Shown here piece after piece: positions 16,582 through 23,930 of a stretch of 64,000 nucleotides of DNA; position 1 is the first letter of the stretch, and each line of letters starts with the position of its first letter. The DNA comes from RH-AL1 sp964247745. GTDB taxonomy: Bacteria; Pseudomonadota; Alphaproteobacteria; Rhizobiales; Beijerinckiaceae. The position numbers were made by a program, and so were the translations under genes. Below the pieces are notes generated by a model. It was not told the DNA's origin. It worked only from the letters and a program-made list of their open reading frames with translations, and ran no database searches. Location of the stretch: the NCBI GenBank assembly GCA_964247745.1, contig CAXTVT010000001.1, forward strand, positions 1 to 64,000. The letters are read 5' to 3'.

Positions 16582-18714
16582 TTGACCGATATCGACGCGC
16601 TGATCGCCGCCATGACGATCGAGGAGAAGGCCGGACAGCTCAACATGCTGGCCTGGGGCGCGCCTCTGACCGGTGCCATCGCGGCGGGCGACGCGACCTC
16701 GGCGGTGCGCGCCGGACAGGTCGGCAGCCTCATCAATCTCGTCGGCGCCGCCGACGTCGCCGAGGTGCAGCGCGTCGCCGTCGAGGAGACGCGGCTGAAG
16801 ATCCCGTTGTTCTTCGGCTACGACGTGATCCACGGCCACCGCACGCTCTTCCCCGTGCCTATCGCCGAGGCCGGCGCCTTCGACCCCGACCTGTGGGAGC
16901 GCACGGCGCGGGCGGCGGCTGTCGAAGCCTCGGCCGACGGTCAGGACGTCACCTTCTCGCCGATGGTCGACGTGTCGCGCGACCCGCGCTGGGGCCGTAC
17001 CGTCGAGGGTGCCGGCGAGGATCCGTGGCTGGCGGCGCGCTTCGGCGCGGCCAAGACGCGCGGCTACCAGGGGCCGGGGCTGGCGGCGACCGACGGCCTG
17101 GCCGGCTGCGTCAAGCATTTCTGCGGCTACGGCGGCGTGCTCGCGGGCCGCGAATACGCGCCCACCGACGTGTCGCCGCACACCATCCGCGAGGTCTATC
17201 TGCCGCCGTTCGAGGCGGCGGTGCGCGCCGGCGTGGCGGCGATCATGCCCTCGCTGAACTCGTTGAACGGCGTGCCGATGACCGCCAACCGTCCCCTGCT
17301 CGAGGGCTGGCTGCGCGGCAGGCTCGGGTTCGACGGGATCGTCATCAGCGATTACGGCGCGGTGCGCGAACTGGTGAACCACGGCACCGCCGCCGACGCG
17401 GCCGAGGCCGCCGCGCTGTGCATCCAGGCCGGCTGCGACGTCGACATGATGGGCTACGCCTATGTCGACCACCTGCCCGAAGCGGTGAAACGGGGGCTGT
17501 GCACGATGGCCGAGGTCGATGCCTGCGTGCGGCGGGTGCTGCGCTTCAAGGAGCGGCTCGGCCTGTTCGCCGACCCCTACCGCCGCTGCCGCCTCGGCGA
17601 GCCGCCGGTGGCGCGCACGCTCGCGCGGGAGGCGGCGGTGAGGTCGATCGTGCTGCTGAAGAACGAGGGCGATCTGCTGCCTCTCGCCGGAGGACGCCGT
17701 CGCATCGCCGTGATCGGCCCGCTGGCCGACGCGCCGCGGCAGATGAACGGCTCCTGGGCCGCCAAAGGCAACCCGTTCGCCTCGGTCGGCGTGCGCGACG
17801 GGCTGCGCGCCGCCTTTCCCGAGGCCGAGTTGGTCTGCAAGGCCGGCGTCGCCCTCGAGGGCGGCGACACCGCGGGCATCGCCGCGGCGGCGGAGGCGGC
17901 GCGGCGCGCCGACATCGTGGTGCTGTGCCTCGGCGAGGGCGCCTCGCTCAACGGCGAGGCCACCAGCCGTGCCGACCTCGACCTGCCCGGACACCAGCGC
18001 GCCCTGGCCGAAGCGGTGCTCGCGACCGGCACGCCCTGCGTGGCGATCGTGTTCTGCGGCCGGCCGCCGATCGTGCCGTGGCTGGCGGAGCGGGCGCAGG
18101 CTCTGGTCTGCGCCTGGCTGCTCGGCAGCGAGGCCGGCCACGCGCTGGGCGACGTGCTCTGCGGCGCCGTGGCGCCGAGCGGGCGGCTCGCCATGACCTG
18201 GCCGCGCGCCATGGGGCAGGTGCCGATCTTCTTCGGCGACAAGCCCAACGGTCGGCCGTTCGACCCGAAGGACCATTACACTAGCAAGTATCTCGACTGC
18301 TCCAACGCGCCGCTGTTCGCCTTCGGCTCGGGACTGGCGACGACGACCTTCGCGGTATCGGACCTCGCCGCCGACGGCGACGTCCTGTCGGAGGGCCGGC
18401 CGCTGCGGGTCACCGCGAGCGTGGCCAACACGGGCCGGCGCGAGGGCGAGGCGACGCTGTTCCTGTTCCTGCGCGATCCCGTCGCCCGCGTGGTGCGCCC
18501 CCGGCTGGAGCTGCGCGGGGTCGCCAAGGTGACGCTGGAGCCGGGCGAGCGCCGCGTGGTCGGCTTCACGCTCACGGCCGCCGACGCGGCCTACCCCCGG
18601 GACGGCGACGACCCCGTTCTGGAGCCCGGCGCCCTCGACATTGTGGTGGGGCAGTCCGCGGCGCCGGACGGCCTGCTGTCGATCACGGTGCGGGTGGAGG
18701 TGGCGGGGGCGTAA
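16582..18714 (+). CDS. bglX: Glycoside hydrolase family 3 beta-glucosidase (no signal peptide)
   Basis: A 710-residue GH3 enzyme hydrolysing terminal beta-D-glucosides. The order is an N-terminal TIM barrel, an alpha/beta sandwich and a C-terminal fibronectin-III-like domain. The catalytic nucleophile is Asp257 in IVISDYGAV. The substrate-binding segment KHFCGYGG is present. The frame begins with TTG at 16582 (LTDIDALIAAMTIEEKAGQ), matching the family start, and no signal peptide follows, so it is probably cytoplasmic unless another start is used. It is divergent from the ABC gene. A second, exported GH3 enzyme lies at 23.9-26.2 kb. Confidence 0.9.
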   Translation: MTDIDALIAAMTIEEKAGQLNMLAWGAPLTGAIAAGDATSAVRAGQVGSLINLVGAADVAEVQRVAVEETRLKIPLFFGYDVIHGHRTLFPVPIAEAGAFDPDLWERTARAAAVEASADGQDVTFSPMVDVSRDPRWGRTVEGAGEDPWLAARFGAAKTRGYQGPGLAATDGLAGCVKHFCGYGGVLAGREYAPTDVSPHTIREVYLPPFEAAVRAGVAAIMPSLNSLNGVPMTANRPLLEGWLRGRLGFDGIVISDYGAVRELVNHGTAADAAEAAALCIQAGCDVDMMGYAYVDHLPEAVKRGLCTMAEVDACVRRVLRFKERLGLFADPYRRCRLGEPPVARTLAREAAVRSIVLLKNEGDLLPLAGGRRRIAVIGPLADAPRQMNGSWAAKGNPFASVGVRDGLRAAFPEAELVCKAGVALEGGDTAGIAAAAEAARRADIVVLCLGEGASLNGEATSRADLDLPGHQRALAEAVLATGTPCVAIVFCGRPPIVPWLAERAQALVCAWLLGSEAGHALGDVLCGAVAPSGRLAMTWPRAMGQVPIFFGDKPNGRPFDPKDHYTSKYLDCSNAPLFAFGSGLATTTFAVSDLAADGDVLSEGRPLRVTASVANTGRREGEATLFLFLRDPVARVVRPRLELRGVAKVTLEPGERRVVGFTLTAADAAYPRDGDDPVLEPGALDIVVGQSAAPDGLLSITVRVEVAGA

Positions 18715-18863
18715 GACCGCGCGTTCTCATGGTAAGGAGGCGGGCCCATGTCGCGGTTCGCCGACAAGAAACTCTGCCAATGCCGCGTTTGCCGACGCAA
18801 ACCACCTCCGTCCTTCGCGAACAAGCGGCATCGTGGGGTTGCTTGCGGTCGTCAGGCCACGAA

Positions 18864-19325
18864 CTATTCTGCTTCCTTCTTGACCGGCGCCTTCTTGGGC
18901 GCGCGCGGCTTCAACGCCTTGCTCTGCAGCGCCTTGCCGGTCTTCGATCCGGTGCTTCGCGCCGGTGCCTTCGCCTTGGCCGGTGGTGTGCTGGGATCGG
19001 CGCCGCCGAGAATGAGGGCCGACGTGCGATCGCGGGTCCAGATCGCATCGGCACCTTTCAGGTCGGGGTTCTTGGCATCCAGGCGCTTCAACAGGGCCGT
19101 CGTGTCCTTGTCCGGCAGATGCTCCAGCACGAGCTTGAAGTCGCTGTCGCCGATCGCGACCGCCATCGTCCGGAGCTGCTCGACGTTGAGCTCCTTGTCC
19201 TTCAGCTTCGTGACGAGAAGGCTCATCGCGAGATCGTTGATCTGGGTTTCGCTGAACGAGAACTCGGCCGGCTTCTGCGCGATGGCCGCTAGGATCGCGG
19301 CGCCGTTGGCTACCATGCTGGACAT
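18864..19325 (-). CDS. Lys/Ala-rich tailed protein of a three-gene operon
   Basis: A 153-residue protein I do not recognise. Residues 1-100 look like a compact helical domain (FSETQINDLAMSLLVTKLKD). Residues about 112-153 are a basic Lys/Ala/Pro tail (PAKAKAPARSTGS, LKPRAPKKAPVKK) like those of DNA-binding histone-like proteins. The ATG shares its A with the ParA stop codon (TGATG), so translation is coupled. As the third gene after a nuclease-like protein and a ParA-like ATPase it could be a DNA adaptor; that is inference. Confidence 0.72.
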   Translation of the reverse strand: MSSMVANGAAILAAIAQKPAEFSFSETQINDLAMSLLVTKLKDKELNVEQLRTMAVAIGDSDFKLVLEHLPDKDTTALLKRLDAKNPDLKGADAIWTRDRTSALILGGADPSTPPAKAKAPARSTGSKTGKALQSKALKPRAPKKAPVKKEAE

Positions 19326-20239
19326 CAGAGCAGGCCTTTCACTTCCTTGACGAGCGGGACGAGTATGTTGCTGATGACGGGCTGCGTATATTTCTGCACG
19401 AAGGTCGGATAACCCGGCATCATCAGCGCGCTGACGAGCGCCGCCGACGTGGGGACCTGCGTTTCCATCATCGCGTAGCCGGCTGCGGAATCGGCGACCG
19501 CGGTGCGTAGCTCGTCGAAGACGTCGACATGCTGCCGGATGCCTCTGTTCATGCGTACGACCAAAATGTTCGGCTTGGATTTCGGCACGGGGAGCGTGCG
19601 CGTCCTGATCTGCCAGATGTTCTCATGGAAGGCGTTCAGGCCATAGACCGACAGTCGATCCGGCACCGTCGGCACGATCACCAGATCGCTGAGACGGATG
19701 GCGATCTCGGTCACCGGCGAAATGCCGGGTGCGCAATCGAAGAGGATGAAGTCGTAGGTTTCGGCCAACGGCAGGATGTCGCTCTTGAAGAGACGAAGGA
19801 TATGCCCGTCCGAGGCGAAGAAGCTGTTGTTCGCTTTCGCGAGTTCGTAGAGCAATTCGCGCTCGACCGTTCGAAGGCGCGGACCGCAGGGAAGCAGGGC
19901 GACGGGCAATTGCTCGCCGCGATGAAACGTGGCGCAGATCGTCGGATGGATCGCGTCCTCGACAGTGGCTTTGGTCTTCAGGACCAACCTTTTTTCGAGA
20001 AAGGCCTCAAGCGTCCGCTCGTTCTCGATCAGCTCGTCGAGCTGGTCGTCGCCTGCGACCGCGACCGAGGCGCTTGACTGAGGGTCGAGGTCGATCACGA
20101 GGACCTTCACCGATGGATTGTCGGCTGCCAAAGCTTCCGCCAGGCTGACGACCGTCGTTGTCTTGCCGACGCCGCCTTTCATGTTGGCGACGGCGATGAA
20201 CTTGCCGTTGCGTCCCTTCGTCGATGCAGCCGCTTTCAC
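19325..20239 (-). CDS. ParA/MinD-family ATPase
   Basis: A 304-residue deviant-Walker ATPase. The deviant Walker A KGGVGKTT is at about 21-28 with the signature lysine, VLVIDLDPQSSAS is the A' motif, and FILFDCAPGIS is Walker B. Such proteins dimerise on ATP and position DNA or protein cargo. No parB or parS-like site accompanies it. It sits between a nuclease-like gene (1 base upstream) and the Lys-rich protein (1-base overlap). The start is GTG at 20239. The codon use looks slightly less GC-rich than that of neighbouring genes. Confidence 0.85.
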   Translation of the reverse strand: MKAAASTKGRNGKFIAVANMKGGVGKTTTVVSLAEALAADNPSVKVLVIDLDPQSSASVAVAGDDQLDELIENERTLEAFLEKRLVLKTKATVEDAIHPTICATFHRGEQLPVALLPCGPRLRTVERELLYELAKANNSFFASDGHILRLFKSDILPLAETYDFILFDCAPGISPVTEIAIRLSDLVIVPTVPDRLSVYGLNAFHENIWQIRTRTLPVPKSKPNILVVRMNRGIRQHVDVFDELRTAVADSAAGYAMMETQVPTSAALVSALMMPGYPTFVQKYTQPVISNILVPLVKEVKGLL

Positions 20240-20240
20240 C

Positions 20241-21023
20241 CTACGCCTCCCCCGTCGCCTTCAGCAGCGCCGCCTTCTGCTCGCCCGACAGCCGCGACTC
20301 CAAGAAACCGTCCACCACCGAGCCCAGCGTCGGCTTGCGGCGCGGATCGACCAGCACCTCGCAGCCGTCCGGCTCGGTGGCGCGCGCGGGATCCGTCATG
20401 CGGATCAGCCCGATGCCGTGCTCCTCGCAATGCGTGGCGATGTCCTCCAGCATCGGCTCGTTCTTGGAGCCTTCGGGCAGGTGCCAGACGAAGTGACCGA
20501 AATGCGTGAAGCGGGTCTGGGCCAGCGCTTCGTGGATCGCCAGCACTCCGCCGCCCGTCTCGGTCTTCAGCTCGAAGGAGTGCAGGTCGACCTGCGCGCC
20601 GGGCAACAGTCGGAAGCGCATGGCGCTGACGAGGATGAAGTCGGGACGCGTCCAGCGGCCGAGGCCGCCCATCACGGACGTATCCTGCACGATGCAGGCG
20701 CCGCTCGCCGGCAGATCGAGCGAGGTGCGAAACGGCCCTTCGAGAAAGGCGCGAAGCGGCGCCATCAGTTTGGCCTCGCTCCATGGGTCCACCGTCGTGC
20801 CGGACGGCAGCGGCGCCGCCTGGACGGGCCTCGTCAGGAAGATCTGCCCGCCTTGTCCGCGCAGCCGCCCCACCTTGCCGTCGGCAAGCAGGGTGTCGCG
20901 GGCAGCGAAAAACGAATCGTCGTCGATGGCGCGCTCGAGCCGGCGCGCCAGCATCACCCGCATGACCCTGTTGAGGACGGGCGTTCCGTCCTCCGGCAGC
21001 GACGCCAGGATCTCCGCGCCCAA
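20241..21023 (-). CDS. PD-(D/E)XK nuclease-like protein, first gene of a ParA operon
   Basis: A 260-residue protein whose central part fits a PD-(D/E)XK nuclease core. RPDFILVS carries Asp128, HSFELKTE carries Glu151 and Lys153, and LAIHEALAQTRFTHFGH follows as the typical helix with Gln169. The N-terminal 60 residues look helical, perhaps a winged helix. The only in-frame start is TTG at 21023, preceded five codons earlier by a stop, so an N-terminal truncation is possible. The family is not one I can name. The tight coupling to a ParA-like ATPase suggests DNA processing or defence, which is inference. Confidence 0.68.
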   Translation of the reverse strand: MGAEILASLPEDGTPVLNRVMRVMLARRLERAIDDDSFFAARDTLLADGKVGRLRGQGGQIFLTRPVQAAPLPSGTTVDPWSEAKLMAPLRAFLEGPFRTSLDLPASGACIVQDTSVMGGLGRWTRPDFILVSAMRFRLLPGAQVDLHSFELKTETGGGVLAIHEALAQTRFTHFGHFVWHLPEGSKNEPMLEDIATHCEEHGIGLIRMTDPARATEPDGCEVLVDPRRKPTLGSVVDGFLESRLSGEQKAALLKATGEA

Positions 21024-21210
21024 GCGTGTTCGAACTCACTGGAGAATCACCCGGTGTCGTCGTCCCGCAGCGTCCCGCCGCGCCTACCCCGGAATCATCG
21101 CGGGTTGCAAGGTGGGCTCGAACGCAACTCGCCGGCATCGATCATCGTCGGGGAATTGCGACGCGCGTTGTGCGATCTGCTTCGCAGCCCGGGGCGCCGA
21201 GCCGCGTGGG

Positions 21211-21585
21211 TCAGGTGGCATCCTGGATGTCGAAGCGAGCGATCTTCCCTCGTCGGAAGCGGAAGATGTGTTCGACCGTCTTGTTCCTCAGTCCGTGCAC
21301 TTGGCCCAGAAGCGGCTTGCCTTCCAGATCGAAGACGGATTGACGGACCTCCGCGAGGATCGCGTCGTCAGCTGCCATCCGGAAGCTGACGGGTTCGACG
21401 TGCGGGCTGACTGTGGTCCATTGGCGAGTCCAGTATTCGCGTACGGCCTGAGGACCGTGAACGTGGCCGCCTTCCATGCCGTTGGCCCAAGCGACATCGT
21501 CGGTCAGCACGGCCAGCGCGGCATCGATGTCTCGCGCGTTGAAGTGGTCGTAGATGCTTTTGAGAACCTCGATGTCGCTGTCCAA
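21211..21585 (-). CDS. SnoaL/NTF2-like protein
   Basis: A 124-residue single-domain protein with the SnoaL pattern: helix IEVLKSIYDHFNARDIDAAL, then DVAWANGM, and the strands VHGLRNKTVEHIFRFRRGKI. Members are small enzymes or ligand-binding proteins and the substrate cannot be told. It diverges from the marR gene across a short gap containing a perfect palindrome, so it is a plausible target of that regulator. Confidence 0.82.
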   Translation of the reverse strand: MDSDIEVLKSIYDHFNARDIDAALAVLTDDVAWANGMEGGHVHGPQAVREYWTRQWTTVSPHVEPVSFRMAADDAILAEVRQSVFDLEGKPLLGQVHGLRNKTVEHIFRFRRGKIARFDIQDAT

Positions 21586-21635
21586 CCTGAATCCTCCAAG
21601 AGCGACCGCCTCACGTCGAGCGCACAGGCAAGATG

Positions 21636-21649
21636 CATATGCGCATATG
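21636..21649. promoter_or_regulatory. Palindromic candidate operator between SnoaL and MarR genes
   Basis: CATATGCGCATATG is a perfect 14-base inverted repeat. It lies 15 bases before the MarR-type gene and 51 bases before the divergent SnoaL gene. MarR-family dimers usually bind such palindromes in their own divergent promoters. The binding itself is inferred. Confidence 0.55.
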
Positions 21650-21663
21650 TATCAGGAAGTCGG

Positions 21664-22176
21664 ATGATGCAAGCGAAGGGTTTGACGGCTTTGGATGTGC
21701 TCTCGACTCCCGGGCACCTTGTCAGCCTCGCGGCACGAGGCTTCACTCGGCTGAGTGAAGCTCGGCTCAAGCCTCTCGGCTTCGGTGTCGGTTACCTCCC
21801 TGTTCTGGTCGCGCTTCGGGACGGCGTAGCCAGCACGCAGCGCGACCTCGCCCGCTTTGCCAGGACGGAGCAGCCGCCGATGGCGCAGATGCTCGCTCGC
21901 ATGGAACGGGATGGGCTCATCCTGCGCGCCCCCGACCCGACCGACGGACGCAGCCGCCACGTGTCATTGACCGAAACGGCAGAAGCGCGCCTTCCGAACG
22001 CGATCGCGGCCTTGTTGAATGGCAACCGCGAGGCGCTCGACGCCTTCACGGACGAAGAGGCCGGGCAGCTTGTCGTCCTGCTCACGCGACTGATCGCCAA
22101 TCTCGATCGGATCGCGAGCGTCGAGGAGGCGCGCGGCGCCAATGCGATCCCTGCACCGCTTGCGGCGGGACGATAG
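21664..22176 (+). CDS. MarR-family transcriptional regulator
   Basis: A 170-residue winged-helix regulator. The recognition region reads STQRDLARFARTEQPPMAQMLARME, and the wing follows in APDPTDGRSRHVSLTETAEARL, the classic MarR DxRxxxLxLT signature region. N- and C-terminal helices form the dimer interface. Two ATG codons stand in tandem (21664 and 21667). The palindrome just upstream suggests autoregulation and control of the divergent SnoaL-like gene. The 268 bases downstream hold no supported gene. Confidence 0.88.
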   Translation: MMQAKGLTALDVLSTPGHLVSLAARGFTRLSEARLKPLGFGVGYLPVLVALRDGVASTQRDLARFARTEQPPMAQMLARMERDGLILRAPDPTDGRSRHVSLTETAEARLPNAIAALLNGNREALDAFTDEEAGQLVVLLTRLIANLDRIASVEEARGANAIPAPLAAGR

Positions 22177-22444
22177 CCGGAGAAGACGACTGCCCCTTTT
22201 GCGCATCTCGAACCGGTTTTCCTCGATTCCGAGCCCCAGAAGTGCAATTGGTCAAATTCGGTTGCGCTACCTTTAGACCAAATCGAGGGTCGGCCAAAGG
22301 CGCGCCGCATCGCGACGCAAAAAGGGGATGTGTGAACGCGGGCAAGCCTCAGGCCGGCATGGGGCGTCGGCGTACGCCGACATGTCTCCTTCCGCACCCA
22401 ACCCTCGCTTGTCCCGCCCCGGCCCCCTCGGCTAGTGTGCCCTC

Positions 22445-23857
22445 ATGACCCATACCCCGGACGCCCGCGCCCCGTTCGACATCGGCGCGATCCTCGCCGA
22501 GCGCGAGCCCGAGCGCTACGCGCTGCACACCGCTCACCTCAACGAGCAGATGGTGCGCGTGCTGCAGACGATCGGCTACGATGTCGGCTTCCGCGCCGGG
22601 TCGGGCCAGTATCTGTGGGACCGCAACGGCGACAAGTACCTCGACCTGCTCTCGGGCTGGGGCGTGTTCGGCATCGGCCGCAACCATCCCACGCTGCGCG
22701 ATGCGCTGAAGGCGGTGCTCGGCTCCGAGCTGCCCAACCTGATCCAGATGGATGTCTCGGTGCTGTCGGGCGTGCTGGCCGAGCGGCTGCTGGCCTACAC
22801 GCCGTGGCTCGACAAGGTGTTCTTCTGCAACTCGGGCGCCGAGGCGGTCGAGGCGGCGATGAAGTTTTCGCGCTGCGCCACGGGGCGGCCGGACATCCTC
22901 TACGCCGACCGCGCCTATCACGGGCTGACCTACGGCGCGCTCTCGCTGACGCCCGACCCGCAGTTCCGCACCGGCTTCGGCACCCTGATGCCCGGCTGCC
23001 GCGAGGTGCCGTTCAACGATCTCGCGGCGCTGGAGAAGGCGCTTTCCGGCAAGCAGGTCGCCGCCTACATCGTCGAGCCGATCCAGGGCAAGGGCGTCAA
23101 CATGCCCGACGACGGCTATCTCGCCGGCGCCCAGGCGCTGTGCCGCAAGCACGGCACCCTGTTCGTCTGCGACGAGATCCAGACCGGGCTCGGCCGCACC
23201 GGCAAGTTCCTCGCGCTCGAGCATTGGGGGCTGGAGCCCGACATGGTGCTGATCGCCAAGGCGCTGTCGGGCGGGCATGTTCCCGTCGGTGCTGTGATCG
23301 CGCGCAAAAGCGTGTTCGCGAAGGTGTTCTCGCGCATGGACAAGGCCGTGGTGCACGGCTCCACCTTCGCCAAGAACGACATGGCGATGGCCGCCGGCCT
23401 CGCCACGCTCGAGGTGATCGAGCGCGAGGATCTCGTCGCCAACGCTGCGGCGAAGGGCGAGCGCCTGATGGCGGCGTTCCGCGAGATGGCCGGGCGCCAC
23501 GAGTTCCTGAAGACCGTGCGCGGCAAGGGCCTGATGATCGGGCTGGAGTTCGGCTCGCCGAAGTCGCTGAAGCTCAAGGCCGCGTGGTCGCTGCTGGAGA
23601 CGGCCAATGCCGGACTGTTCAGCCAGATCATCGTCATCCCGATCTTCAAGGACCACAGGATTGTCGTCCAGGTCGCCGGCCACGGGCTCAACGTCATCAA
23701 GCTGATCCCGCCGCTGACCATCACCGACACGGACTGCGACTGGATCGAGAGCGCCTTCGACGACGTCATCGCCGATTCGCACAAGGTGCCGGGCTCGGTG
23801 TGGACGCTGGGCAAGACGCTCGCGGGCCACGCGATGAAGGCGCGCGCCGGCGCCTGA
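22445..23857 (+). CDS. Class-III PLP aminotransferase, possibly hopanoid HpnO type
   Basis: A 470-residue fold-type-I aminotransferase. The Schiff-base lysine is Lys272 in LIAKALSGGHVPVG. FFCNSGAEAVEAAMKFSR binds the cofactor phosphate and VCDEIQTGLGRTG carries the cofactor Asp. Length, the N-terminal extension and the C-terminal segment IPIFKDHRIVVQVAGHG resemble aminotransferases annotated as HpnO, which makes aminobacteriohopanetriol in hopanoid producers. No other hopanoid gene lies nearby, so an acetylornithine/diaminobutyrate-type activity is also possible. It ends at a hairpin shared with the convergent GH3 gene. Confidence 0.8.
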   Translation: MTHTPDARAPFDIGAILAEREPERYALHTAHLNEQMVRVLQTIGYDVGFRAGSGQYLWDRNGDKYLDLLSGWGVFGIGRNHPTLRDALKAVLGSELPNLIQMDVSVLSGVLAERLLAYTPWLDKVFFCNSGAEAVEAAMKFSRCATGRPDILYADRAYHGLTYGALSLTPDPQFRTGFGTLMPGCREVPFNDLAALEKALSGKQVAAYIVEPIQGKGVNMPDDGYLAGAQALCRKHGTLFVCDEIQTGLGRTGKFLALEHWGLEPDMVLIAKALSGGHVPVGAVIARKSVFAKVFSRMDKAVVHGSTFAKNDMAMAAGLATLEVIEREDLVANAAAKGERLMAAFREMAGRHEFLKTVRGKGLMIGLEFGSPKSLKLKAAWSLLETANAGLFSQIIVIPIFKDHRIVVQVAGHGLNVIKLIPPLTITDTDCDWIESAFDDVIADSHKVPGSVWTLGKTLAGHAMKARAGA

Positions 23858-23869
23858 GGCGAGGCACAT

Positions 23870-23892
23870 CCTCCTCCGCGAAGCGGGGGAGG
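23870..23892. terminator. Bidirectional hairpin between convergent genes
   Basis: cctcctccgc and gcgggggagg can pair over ten positions (one G-U in one direction) around a GAA loop. It sits in the 73-base gap between two convergent genes. No T-tract follows, so termination is plausible rather than shown. Confidence 0.45.
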
Positions 23893-23930
23893 GGGACCGC
23901 TCTTCAAGGCGCGAATCTCCGCCTAATCCG

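Noticed and set aside
18748..19350. Plus-strand frame of 200 codons with an AAGGAGG stretch before its ATG
   Set aside because: It runs antisense through the Lys-rich gene and its protein shows no family-like sequence. The minus-strand gene is translationally coupled to the ParA-like gene. The short 5' part could be a remnant of a dispersed repeat, but I could not establish one.
22177..22444. Possible RNA or promoter in a less GC-rich intergenic stretch
   Set aside because: I found no convincing hairpin, riboswitch or -35/-10 pair.
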